From: an uncultured Lachnospiraceae bacterium | Lineage (GTDB): Bacteria; Bacillota; Clostridia; Lachnospirales; Lachnospiraceae | DNA length: 64,000 nucleotides | Direction: 5' to 3' | NCBI GenBank assembly: GCA_900546495.1 | Contig: URDN01000001.1 | Coordinates: forward strand, 1 to 64,000 | Shown here: piece after piece, positions 56,161 through 64,000 of the stretch | How the letters are laid out: each line of letters opens with the position of its first letter | Position numbering within the stretch: position 1 is the first letter of the stretch | Notes under the pieces: model-generated | Told to the model about the DNA's origin: nothing | Database searches by the model: none | What the model saw: the letters and a program-made list of their open reading frames with translations, nothing else | Position numbers and translations under genes: made by a program

Positions 56161-58026
56161 CTAAATGGTTTTGTATGTCTCAATAATTTTTTCTGCCATA
56201 CTCTGTGCATCCAGACCAATCCGTTCATGTAACTGTGAAACAGTTCCATGCGGTACAAACTGGTCGTCAATGCCAAAATGAAGCACTTTTGTATTCTCAT
56301 TTGCCGTGCTTAAAAAAGCTGCCGCTGCATAACCGAAACCACCGCGTAAAATATTTTCCTCCATGGTAACGATCAGCAAATGCTCCTTTGCCGCTTTCAG
56401 AAGTGTTTCCTGATCCAACGGTTTTACAAAACGGACATTGATCAGAGAACAGTCATAACCTCTCTCATGAAGGATCTCATGTACCTTCACAGCTTCTTCT
56501 ACCATGTTTCCAACGGCAAAAATCGCGATCTGCATTTCTTCACAGATCCATTCACTCTTTCCATAACAGATCGGTGCACGATGTTCCTTCAGACCATCAT
56601 AGACCGTTCCACGCGGATAGCGCACTGCCACCGGTCCGTTCTGTCGAAAAGCAAACCGCAGCATATCCGCAAGCTCCCATTTATTTTTCGGTGCAAGCAC
56701 AATCATATTCGGGATCATCCCCATAAAGGACAGGTCAAACACTCCCTGATGGGTCTCACCGTCTGCGCCAACCAGACCTGCCCGGTCAATGGCAAATACT
56801 ACCGGAAGATTCTGCATACAGACATCATGTACAATCTGGTCAAATCCCCTCTGTAAAAAGGAAGAATACACCGCAAATACCGGATGCAGTCCTGCCGCTG
56901 CAAGTCCTGCTGCAAAAGTCACTGCATGGCCTTCCGCAATTCCCACATCAAAAAATCTTGCCGGATACTCCGAACGGAATCTCTTTAAACCAGTACCGTC
57001 TGCCATAGCTGCCGTAATTGCCACAACTTCGTCATTTTTTGCAGCAATCTTGCAGATCACAGTAGAAAATACATCTGTATAGGTTGCTTTTTCTTTTTGA
57101 ACCAATGCCTTTCCTGTCGCAATGTCAAACGGTCCTGTTCCATGAAAATGTGCCGGATGTTCTTCCGCCGGCAGATAACCAAGCCCTTTTTCGGTCTGTA
57201 CATGTACAACCACCGGGCCGTTGACTTTCTTTGCTTCCTGCAAAATCCGGACCATATCATTCAGATTGTGTCCGTCCACCGGTCCCAGATAAGTCACTCC
57301 CATATTTTCAAAGATCATACCCGGAATCAGCAGCTGCTTTAAACTGCTTTTGGTTTTGCGGATTCTGCGTACCACACGTTCACCATATGGCAAACGCTCC
57401 AGGGAACTGTGTACTCCGGACTTAAATTCCTGATATGCCTCTGCGGTTCTCAGGGAAGCAAGATGCTGGGAAAGTCCTCCCACGTTTTCAGAGATGGACA
57501 TTTTGTTATCGTTTAATACAATGATCAGATTTGTATTCAATTCTGCTGCATTGTTCAGAGCCTCGAATGCCATACCACCAGTCAATGCGCCGTCTCCGAT
57601 GACAGAAACTACATTGTAATCTTCTCCAAGCAAATCTCTGGCTCTGGCAAATCCAAGTCCCGCAGAAATAGATGTAGAGCTGTGTCCTGTATCAAAGCAG
57701 TCACAGTCACTCTCAGACCGCTTTGGAAAACCACTCATGCCATCCAACTGCCGCAGATGGTCAAACTCATTTTTTCGTCCGGTCAGGATCTTATGTGTAT
57801 AAGACTGATGTCCCACATCCCAGATCAGTTTATCCTCCGGGAAATTCAGCACCAGGTGTAACGCCATTGTAAGCTCCACAGCTCCCAGATTGGATGCCAG
57901 ATGCCCTCCGGTTTTGGAAAGATGCTCGATCAGAAACTGCCGGATCTCTCCTGGCAGCTCCTCCAACTGTGTCTCACTTAAATATTTTATATCATTTGGC
58001 TGATTAATTCGATCTAATACCGACAT
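56161..58026 (-). CDS. dxs: 1-Deoxy-D-xylulose-5-phosphate synthase
   Basis: A 621-residue thiamine-diphosphate enzyme, first step of the MEP isoprenoid path. Diphosphate-binding GDGALTGGMAFEALNNAAEL (GDG...NN), catalytic His region WDVGHQSYTHKILTGR and the transketolase Pyr domain DVGIAEGHAVTFAAGLA are clear; the C-terminal domain is complete. GGGG precedes ATG 58026. Nine bases after ispA, so isoprenoid enzymes are co-transcribed. Confidence 0.96.
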   Translation of the reverse strand: MSVLDRINQPNDIKYLSETQLEELPGEIRQFLIEHLSKTGGHLASNLGAVELTMALHLVLNFPEDKLIWDVGHQSYTHKILTGRKNEFDHLRQLDGMSGFPKRSESDCDCFDTGHSSTSISAGLGFARARDLLGEDYNVVSVIGDGALTGGMAFEALNNAAELNTNLIIVLNDNKMSISENVGGLSQHLASLRTAEAYQEFKSGVHSSLERLPYGERVVRRIRKTKSSLKQLLIPGMIFENMGVTYLGPVDGHNLNDMVRILQEAKKVNGPVVVHVQTEKGLGYLPAEEHPAHFHGTGPFDIATGKALVQKEKATYTDVFSTVICKIAAKNDEVVAITAAMADGTGLKRFRSEYPARFFDVGIAEGHAVTFAAGLAAAGLHPVFAVYSSFLQRGFDQIVHDVCMQNLPVVFAIDRAGLVGADGETHQGVFDLSFMGMIPNMIVLAPKNKWELADMLRFAFRQNGPVAVRYPRGTVYDGLKEHRAPICYGKSEWICEEMQIAIFAVGNMVEEAVKVHEILHERGYDCSLINVRFVKPLDQETLLKAAKEHLLIVTMEENILRGGFGYAAAAFLSTANENTKVLHFGIDDQFVPHGTVSQLHERIGLDAQSMAEKIIETYKTI

Positions 58027-58035
58027 TTTTATCCC

Positions 58036-58923
58036 CTATTTTTTTCTGTGAACCAGATAAACTACCAGTTCATTCAGATAACTGTTTTGTTCTTTCAGAG
58101 AAGCAAGACCATCTAATGCTCTCTGTGATATTTCTTCCACGTCCTTCTGTGCCTGCTCCAGTCCTCGGATTGTCACATAGGTTGTCTTATGATTCTTTTC
58201 ATCGCTTCCGATCGGTTTTCCAAGCGTCTCAATATCACTGGTAACATCCAGAATATCGTCCTGAATCTGAAATGCCAGACCAATATCTCCTGCGACCTGT
58301 AAAATCACATTCTGTACCTCCTCATCAGCACCTGCCAGTACCGCTCCGATCAGCATGGAAGATTCAATCAGTGCTCCCGTCTTCAGATCATAGATAAAAT
58401 CCAGTTTTTCCCGTTCTAAGGGTAAGCCCTCAAATTCCACATCCACTACCTGTCCGCCAAGCATGCCATAAATGCCGGCTTTCTGTGCCAAAATCTGCAT
58501 AGCTTTTGCCACATTTGGATTTCCCGGCTCTGCCATCAGCCCCTTGCAGGCAGTTTCAAATGCGAAATTCAACAGTGCATCACCTGCAAGGATTCCCATT
58601 GCCTCTCCATATACGACATGTGTCGTTTTTCTTCCACGGCGATAATCATCATTATCCATTGCCGGAAGATCATCATGGATCAGGGAATACGTATGAATCA
58701 TCTCAATTGCTGCCATAAATGGCTCAATTGCTTTGGAGCTGCCGCCAAACAGACGATACGTCTCCAACATCAGCATTGGGCGCAGACGTTTTCCACCTGC
58801 CAGAAAGCTGTAATTCATTGCTTCCATGACCGTCTTCTGATACCCTTCCTCTGCCGGAAGAAATTTCGTAATGATATCTTCTACCTCTTTGGTATGCTCT
58901 GTTATCTTTTCTCTGAATTCCAT
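58036..58923 (-). CDS. ispA: Polyprenyl (farnesyl/geranylgeranyl) diphosphate synthase
   Basis: A 295-residue prenyltransferase. The two aspartate motifs are HDDLPAMDNDDYRRG (first) and FQIQDDILDVTSD (second), and LAGGKRLRPMLMLETY carries the basic pyrophosphate site. The residues before the first Asp motif (IHTYSLI, Tyr near five positions upstream) favour short-chain products such as C15. Start behind AGAGG; the small xseB precedes it by 14 bases and dxs follows. Confidence 0.93.
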   Translation of the reverse strand: MEFREKITEHTKEVEDIITKFLPAEEGYQKTVMEAMNYSFLAGGKRLRPMLMLETYRLFGGSSKAIEPFMAAIEMIHTYSLIHDDLPAMDNDDYRRGRKTTHVVYGEAMGILAGDALLNFAFETACKGLMAEPGNPNVAKAMQILAQKAGIYGMLGGQVVDVEFEGLPLEREKLDFIYDLKTGALIESSMLIGAVLAGADEEVQNVILQVAGDIGLAFQIQDDILDVTSDIETLGKPIGSDEKNHKTTYVTIRGLEQAQKDVEEISQRALDGLASLKEQNSYLNELVVYLVHRKK

Positions 58924-58937
58924 ATTCCGTACCTCTC

Positions 58938-59189
58938 CTATGCGAAAGGAACTTCCGTTCCATCCTCTGCGATTACCATCATCTTTTTCTCTACCAGATC
59001 CAGCTTTTCATTGCAGCTTCGGATATCCTTCATCCCCTGTTCATACAGCGAGAACGCATCTTCCAATGAAATATCCGGATCTTCCATATTGTTAAGAATC
59101 TCATCCAGACGCGCAAACATTTCCTCCAGTGATGGCTGACGCTCCTGTCCGGCTTCTGTTTCTTTTTCTGATTCCTGATTTCCTTCCAT
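58938..59189 (-). CDS. xseB: Exodeoxyribonuclease VII small subunit
   Basis: An 83-residue helical protein of the XseB type: PSLEEMFARLDEILNNMEDP then ISLEDAFSLYEQGMKDIRSC and NEKLDLVEKKMMVI. Several copies bind the large subunit in a complex that degrades single-stranded DNA. The first ~20 residues are an acidic, variable lead. 71 bases after xseA; directly before ispA. Confidence 0.9.
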   Translation of the reverse strand: MEGNQESEKETEAGQERQPSLEEMFARLDEILNNMEDPDISLEDAFSLYEQGMKDIRSCNEKLDLVEKKMMVIAEDGTEVPFA

Positions 59190-59260
59190 ATTGTGTATTT
59201 CCTTTATACTGACTGCATTTCATTTTCTGTGAACAGTTTCGCAAAAAATATATGCAGATA

Positions 59261-60472
59261 TTATTCCTTTTTCTTAATCTGACACACTTTAGCTTCAATC
59301 GTAGCATCCAGCGTATATGCCGAAAACTGATCCCCCGGATGCAGCCTGGATGCCCGCTGCAATGGTTTTCCATCCGAATCCGTCAGAAACGCATACGGTC
59401 CCTGCAATTTTTTTAATGGGGAAACTCCTTCCAGTCGCGCCGCATACATTTCCAGTCTGTGACGCTTCTGTCGTAAAATTTCCTGCATTTTACGTTCCAG
59501 AGCTTCTTCCTGATCCATAAGATACTGCCGATTTTGCAATAACTGATTTTTCGGATGCAGATTCTGCAAGCGTAACTGATATTCCCGCAGAAAACTTCTC
59601 TTTTTCTCAATCTGCTGCTGCAATCGCCGCACAAGCAGCTCCTGACCGTTCTGAAGCATATCCAGCACCCGGTCAACTTCAAATACTGCCAGCTCCGCCG
59701 CCGCAGAAGGTGTCGGTGCACGCAGGTCTGCCACATAATCCGCAATCGTAAAATCCGTCTCATGTCCCACCGCGGAAATGATAGGAATCGGGCACTCAAA
59801 AATAGCCCGTGCGACAATTTCTTCGTTAAATGCCCACAGGTCTTCCATTGAACCACCACCCCTGCCAACAATGATCACATCCACATTTTTCGCTTCCAGC
59901 GCGTGAATGCCCTGCACGATAGATGCCGCAGCGTACTCGCCCTGCACCAGTGCCGGATACAGAATCACCTGTACATAGGGGTTTCTCCGGTGTGAAATAT
60001 TCTGAATATCGCGGACAGCAGCTCCGGTTGGTGCTGTCACAACACCTACCCGGGATACAAAGCGTGGAATCGGCTGCTTGTATTCTTCCGCAAACATGCC
60101 CATCTCCTCCAGTTCCCTCTTTGTCTCCATAAATTTCTGATAAAGAAGTCCTGCGCCCTCCCGGGAAATTTCTTCCGCATAAAGCTGATATTTTCCGTCT
60201 CTCTCATAAATCCGAATCGCTCCGATCACCACAACACGGTCGCCCTCTTTCATATGAAAAGGCAGTCCCCGTGCTGCCTGTGTCCGAAACATGATTGCTT
60301 TGAGCACACCGGTCTCATCTTTCAGAGTGAAATAAATGTGCCCGGAAGAATGATATTTACAGTCAGACACTTCTCCACGCACCGCAACATGATTCATCAT
60401 AAAATCCTGCGCAAACATATTGCGGATGTACATATTTATCTGTCCGACAGAATAGACGTTTCGTTGTTTCAT
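59261..60472 (-). CDS. xseA: Exodeoxyribonuclease VII large subunit
   Basis: A 403-residue nuclease subunit. An OB-fold (VAVRGEVSDCKYHSSGHIYFTLKDE, written here in pieces: GEVSDCKYHSSGHIYFTL) leads into the catalytic core VIIVGRGGGSMEDLWAFNEE and VGHETDFTIADYVADLRAPT; a coiled-coil C-terminal half binds XseB. The start overlaps the nusB stop by four bases (ATGA), so it is coupled to nusB. Confidence 0.95.
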   Translation of the reverse strand: MKQRNVYSVGQINMYIRNMFAQDFMMNHVAVRGEVSDCKYHSSGHIYFTLKDETGVLKAIMFRTQAARGLPFHMKEGDRVVVIGAIRIYERDGKYQLYAEEISREGAGLLYQKFMETKRELEEMGMFAEEYKQPIPRFVSRVGVVTAPTGAAVRDIQNISHRRNPYVQVILYPALVQGEYAAASIVQGIHALEAKNVDVIIVGRGGGSMEDLWAFNEEIVARAIFECPIPIISAVGHETDFTIADYVADLRAPTPSAAAELAVFEVDRVLDMLQNGQELLVRRLQQQIEKKRSFLREYQLRLQNLHPKNQLLQNRQYLMDQEEALERKMQEILRQKRHRLEMYAARLEGVSPLKKLQGPYAFLTDSDGKPLQRASRLHPGDQFSAYTLDATIEAKVCQIKKKE

Positions 60473-60864
60473 ACCATTCCTGATAAGATTCCGTTTACGA
60501 ATGCCGGTCCATGATCTGATCCGTATAATTTTGCCAGTTCAACTGCTTCATTGATGGATACAGATACCGGAATGTCATCCTCATATTTGATCTCATATGC
60601 AGCAAGACGCAAAATAGAAAGTTCTGCTTTCGCCATACGTGTGGTCTTCCAGTTTTTGGATGCATGGTTGATCATTTCATCAATCTCATCCATATGTTCC
60701 ACAATGCTGCGTACCTTTCCGGTCATATAGTCGGCATCTTTTTTACGGATGTCTCCCAGATCCTCCATATATAATCCAATCTGTTCCTCCAGTTCATCCG
60801 CACTGTGGAACTCAACTCCAAACAGGATTTTAAAAATCTGTTCTCTCTGTTCTCTTCGGCTCAT
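60469..60864 (-). CDS. nusB: Transcription antitermination factor NusB
   Basis: A 131-residue all-helical RNA-binding protein, acting with NusE on boxA for rRNA antitermination. It opens MSRREQREQIFKILFGVEF; the conserved segment EDIPVSVSINEAVELAKLYGS ends with AFVNGILSGMV. ATG 60864 has GGAGG; a GTG four codons upstream lies inside that site. First gene of the xse-isp-dxs operon, preceded by the Asp23-family gene. Confidence 0.95.
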   Translation of the reverse strand: MSRREQREQIFKILFGVEFHSADELEEQIGLYMEDLGDIRKKDADYMTGKVRSIVEHMDEIDEMINHASKNWKTTRMAKAELSILRLAAYEIKYEDDIPVSVSINEAVELAKLYGSDHGPAFVNGILSGMV

Positions 60865-60930
60865 ATTTTCCTCCACCGTTTTTTCTATTTGTATTTCGTG
60901 GCATCATTCCCATGCCCGCGCGCAGTTTTT

Positions 60931-61314
60931 CTACTCAGCTGCGCCCTTCATATCAACATCTGCAATTCTTACATTGACACCGGATACTTCCAGTCCTGTC
61001 ATATTCTCGATGGCGGATTTGATCTTCTCCTGTACATTACGGGATACTTCCGGGATTCCATAGCCATAAGCGATATTGATGGTTACATATACCTGAACTT
61101 TATCTTCCTCGTCCACTTCAATGCGTACGCCTTTGGAAAGATTCTTCATACCAAGACGGCTTACCAGCTCTTTTGTAATGTTGCCACCCATGGAGCAGAC
61201 ACCCTCAACTTCCGTAGCAGCCAGTCCTGCAATAATTGTAATTACTTCCTCTGCGATCTGAACTTCTCCAAGTCCATCCTCTTTGATCTTTAATCCTCGT
61301 CTATCTTCAGCCAT
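60931..61314 (-). CDS. Asp23/Gls24 family protein
   Basis: A 127-residue envelope-stress-type protein: GEVQIAEEVITIIAGLAATE, then VEGVCSMGG and VYVTINIAYGYGIPEVSRNV with VQEKIKSAIENMTGLEV form the DUF322 domain. Such proteins assemble under the membrane and are abundant under stress. AAGGAGG precedes the ATG. A weak promoter with TATACT lies about 40 bases upstream. In Firmicutes this gene is a usual neighbour of nusB, as here. Confidence 0.88.
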   Translation of the reverse strand: MAEDRRGLKIKEDGLGEVQIAEEVITIIAGLAATEVEGVCSMGGNITKELVSRLGMKNLSKGVRIEVDEEDKVQVYVTINIAYGYGIPEVSRNVQEKIKSAIENMTGLEVSGVNVRIADVDMKGAAE

Positions 61315-61395
61315 AGAAAAAACCTCCTTATCATAATCAGATTTTCAATATTATTTATTAGTATACCAAATTATTTGATGTTTGAAAACGTTTTT

Positions 61396-62868
61396 TTAAT
61401 GGATCGATGCAAATACGTTGCACACGATCAGAGATGTTGCTGCGGAAAACAGCACCATCTGTAATGGTCGCACTATACCGCGCCGCCGCCAGAATACATT
61501 CAACAGAAAAATGCCAAAGGTCAGCAGCAGCATAGATACCAGCGGCCAGAAATACCAGCAGGCAATCCTCGTATTCTGGTAAATCATGGAAGTGCACACC
61601 GTCAGAAGCAATCCCGCCACAATGGGACGCATGTATGTCTGCAGCACATGAAAAATCTGCAGGTTTTCAAATCGTTCATAAATATAGACTACCGCAGAAA
61701 ATGTGCCACCGGATGCTGCAATACTGCAGGCAAACCCACATAACGCCACAAAGATGCCGCACCAGGTGCCACCGGACTGACACCCTAATATGTATCCCAC
61801 GCCTGCCAGAATCTTGCACAGGATTGACCCCGGAAGACCATTCGCCACGGATGCGATCTTAAAATAAAAGTCTTCATATTCGATCATTCCCGTGTTAACA
61901 AACATCCCGTTTGCGACTGCCAGGTAAGCATCGCCACCGCCAAAGGAGATCACCGCTGAGATTAATCCTCTGCCGGCAAATGCCAGCGTTTTTCCAAAAC
62001 AAAGAAACGCCGGCAAAGACAGCAGGAAAAACAATCCTGCCCAGCAGATTTCCTCCCGAACCAGCCGCTTTAATGATTTCCACGAAAACGGTATTTTTCC
62101 TTCAATTCCTGCACGCAGTCCATAAATCGACAATACTACCATGGCAAGCCGAATAATCCCAAGCACCACCGTGCTGTTGATCAGATGCATTTTTCCTACA
62201 CAGAAACAGTAAAGTACTGTGATCACTATCGCTACGATCACTCTGCCCAACCGGAAAACACCGCCGATATAAAAAATAATAAAAAATGCGGCACACAGCA
62301 CATCAATGGTCGAAATGTCAAAAATCGGCGTTCGATCAATGCCAAACAACTGAAACAGTTCCTTCCCGGAAGTCAGGATAAATACCAGAAACATAAAAAG
62401 CATACCGCTTTTCGTCGTTCCACTCTCCCGGCATTCCCGCCAGGTTCCTTTTGCATACATGATCAGCATATAAATGATATAGGCGGTAACACCTGCGGAA
62501 GCAAACAAAATCTGCTGTAATACCCGCATTCCCGAACTGTTGATCAGAATCAACAGTAACACTGTCAGAAAGGTTCCCGGTAACCCCATTAAAAGTGCGG
62601 AAAGCAGCATTCCCGGCATTCCACAGACCTTTCGTCCCACTCCCGCTGCCACTTCTACCGGAAGGGCACCCGGCGTAATATTTGCCACGATCACATCCTT
62701 CGTATATTCTTCCTTATTGACCAGCCGTTTTTCGTATACAACCTCGGATTCAATGACTGGAACCAGTGCCGTTCCGCCTCCAAATCCGATACAGCCAATC
62801 TTGAACATCGTAACAAGTAACTCTTTCATATTCCGTTTTTTCTCGTGTCTGTTGTCCTTCTTACTCAT
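61396..62868 (-). CDS. Chromate-transport family protein (long, two-domain)
   Basis: A 490-residue membrane protein with two CHR domains fused: FKIGCIGFGGGTALVPVIE in the first and ISFGGGDAYLAVANGMFVN in the second, each with about six segments. This long form is one of the two known CHR layouts and exports chromate in characterised cases; the physiological ion in an anaerobe is uncertain. No obvious partner gene. It stands between the Asp23-type gene and ligA with short gaps. Confidence 0.8.
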   Translation of the reverse strand: MSKKDNRHEKKRNMKELLVTMFKIGCIGFGGGTALVPVIESEVVYEKRLVNKEEYTKDVIVANITPGALPVEVAAGVGRKVCGMPGMLLSALLMGLPGTFLTVLLLILINSSGMRVLQQILFASAGVTAYIIYMLIMYAKGTWRECRESGTTKSGMLFMFLVFILTSGKELFQLFGIDRTPIFDISTIDVLCAAFFIIFYIGGVFRLGRVIVAIVITVLYCFCVGKMHLINSTVVLGIIRLAMVVLSIYGLRAGIEGKIPFSWKSLKRLVREEICWAGLFFLLSLPAFLCFGKTLAFAGRGLISAVISFGGGDAYLAVANGMFVNTGMIEYEDFYFKIASVANGLPGSILCKILAGVGYILGCQSGGTWCGIFVALCGFACSIAASGGTFSAVVYIYERFENLQIFHVLQTYMRPIVAGLLLTVCTSMIYQNTRIACWYFWPLVSMLLLTFGIFLLNVFWRRRGIVRPLQMVLFSAATSLIVCNVFASIH

Positions 62869-62991
62869 CTGTCACTATCCAAAATTCTCGTCTATATAAC
62901 AACCTGCAGGCATAATTGTTTTTCTCCACTTATGCCGCCTGCCGCGCACAAATAACGCATACCATTTTATATGTTTCCATCTGTTCTCTGC

Positions 62992-64000
62992 CTATGCTTC
63001 TTTCTGGAGCATCTGCAGAAATTCTTCTTCTGTAATTACCGGGATTCCAAGCTGCTCTGCTTTCGTCAGTTTGCTTCCCGCATTTTCTCCTGCCAGCACA
63101 TAACTGGTCTTTTTCGAAACACTTCCGGCAGCTTTTCCACCGTTCTTTTCAATCAGCTCCTGTGCTTCTTTTCTGCCAAGGTTTGGCAGCGTACCTGTCA
63201 CAACGATCGTCAGACCTGCCAGCAGATCACCGATGGTATCATCTTCTGCCAGTTCCATGGTAAGTCCATATTCCCGCAATCGCTCCAGAATCTTCTGATT
63301 CTTTTCACTTGCAAAATAATCCAAAATGCACTCTGCGCTGACTTCTCCAATATCATTCACTTCCAGAAGCTGCTCTCTGTTTGCCTTTGCCAGGGCATCA
63401 ATGCTCTTGAACTTGCGCATGATTGCTTTTGCCGCTGCTTTTCCTACATTCTGGATTCCAAATCCTGTCAGCAGCCGGAATGGTTCATTTTGTTTAGATT
63501 GTTCGATGGCATCCAGCAGCTTATCCGTATTTTTTTCTTTTCCAACAATGCCCTGTTCAATCAGTTCTTCACGATAATCTTTCAGGCAGTAAATATCTGC
63601 AATATCATGGATATAGTCCAAACGCACCAGTTCTGTCACATAGACAGCACCAAAACCTTTGATATCCATGGCATCGCGTCCGACAAAATTGATAATATGC
63701 CGTTCTAACTGTGCCGGACACTCCGGAGAAACACATCGAATATCTGCCGTATCTTTTTCACGGACTGTTTTCGCTCCACAGACCGGACAGATATCCGGAA
63801 TCTGGAAACGTTGCCAGTCTGCCGGACGTTTGTCCTTACGCACTTCTTTGATTTTTGGTATGATCTCACCGGATTTGTATACCACGATGGTATCGCCGAT
63901 CCCCACATCCAGAGTATTGATAAAATCCTGATTGTGTAGGGTTGCACGGGAAACACTGGTGCCACACAGACGAATTGGTTCAAAAATGGCAGTCGGAGTA
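62992..64000 (-). CDS. ligA: NAD-dependent DNA ligase, 3' portion only
   Basis: The visible 336 codons run off the right edge in frame. They start within the OB-fold (TPTAIFEPIRLCGTSVSRAT, then LHNQDFINTLDVGIGD), then the C4 zinc finger CPVCGAKTVREKDTADIRC with CVSPECPAQ, HhH domain (FKSIDALAKANREQLLEV) and a C-terminal BRCT domain (LAGLTIVVTGTLPNLGRKEA). The adenylation domain with the catalytic Lys lies beyond the window. Joins nicks after replication. No start codon is visible. Confidence 0.95.
   Translation of the reverse strand, partial: TPTAIFEPIRLCGTSVSRATLHNQDFINTLDVGIGDTIVVYKSGEIIPKIKEVRKDKRPADWQRFQIPDICPVCGAKTVREKDTADIRCVSPECPAQLERHIINFVGRDAMDIKGFGAVYVTELVRLDYIHDIADIYCLKDYREELIEQGIVGKEKNTDKLLDAIEQSKQNEPFRLLTGFGIQNVGKAAAKAIMRKFKSIDALAKANREQLLEVNDIGEVSAECILDYFASEKNQKILERLREYGLTMELAEDDTIGDLLAGLTIVVTGTLPNLGRKEAQELIEKNGGKAAGSVSKKTSYVLAGENAGSKLTKAEQLGIPVITEEEFLQMLQKEA

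Overview
The window looks like a chromosome of an anaerobic, endospore-forming gut Firmicute of the Lachnospiraceae type. The evidence is the sporulation pair spo0A and spoIVB, the nusB-xseA-xseB-ispA-dxs-tlyA-nadK-argR-recN housekeeping run, Clostridia-typical families (a GGGtGRT protein with a NifU-like partner, YedF/SelD, a DUF5688-like protein, QueH) and AGGAGG-type ribosome sites before nearly every gene. Genus cannot be fixed by eye.

Positions 1-15,500 are accessory DNA, nearly all on the minus strand. From the left: an ABC-transporter ATPase that reads in frame into a membrane-permease-like segment (probable deletion chimera), its OmpR-type response regulator with a four-copy operator-like repeat, a run of four small genes that look like orphan immunity genes (SUKH/SMI1 and others), and a coupled two-gene unit of an OLD/AAA15-like ATPase and a PD-(D/E)XK-like nuclease, the best candidate here for an undescribed defence system. 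Then comes a phage-satellite or IME-like module (RecD2-like helicase, CHC2/TOPRIM primase, DUF1351 protein, several overlapping small genes, a sigma-70 factor, HTH protein, tyrosine integrase). Five phased 9-bp repeats upstream of the integrase, next to the terminator of a host operon, mark the likely right end. The left end was not found.

Positions 15,500-41,200 are mostly ordinary chromosome: GGGtGRT/NifU-like pair, nucleotidyltransferase-like hexapeptide protein, topB, YkgJ-type protein, GH35 beta-galactosidase, LuxR-type regulator, APH-like kinase, a 30-residue membrane peptide, thioesterase, flavodoxin-like reductase, Gfo/Idh oxidoreductase, asd, argH, queH, an ABC importer without binding protein, a truncated XRE regulator, MBL hydrolase, PsiE and glyoxalase-like proteins, tRNA-Thr(CGT), glgA with a long charged tail, and spo0A.

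Positions 41,400-50,800 hold a metal module (P-type ATPase with a His/Asp/Cys-rich head, followed by its ArsR regulator), transporters (DMT, AEC, MATE), an acetyltransferase, the selenium genes yedF and selD, and an FtsX-like remnant. Positions 50,800-64,000 are the conserved spoIVB-recN-argR-nadK-tlyA-dxs-ispA-xseB-xseA-nusB run, an Asp23 protein, a chromate transporter and the 3' part of ligA.

Two families of structured intergenic repeats (three copies of A, four of B) are scattered from 18 to 54 kb, each just 3' of a minus-strand gene. Reading was by eye; no database search was run.
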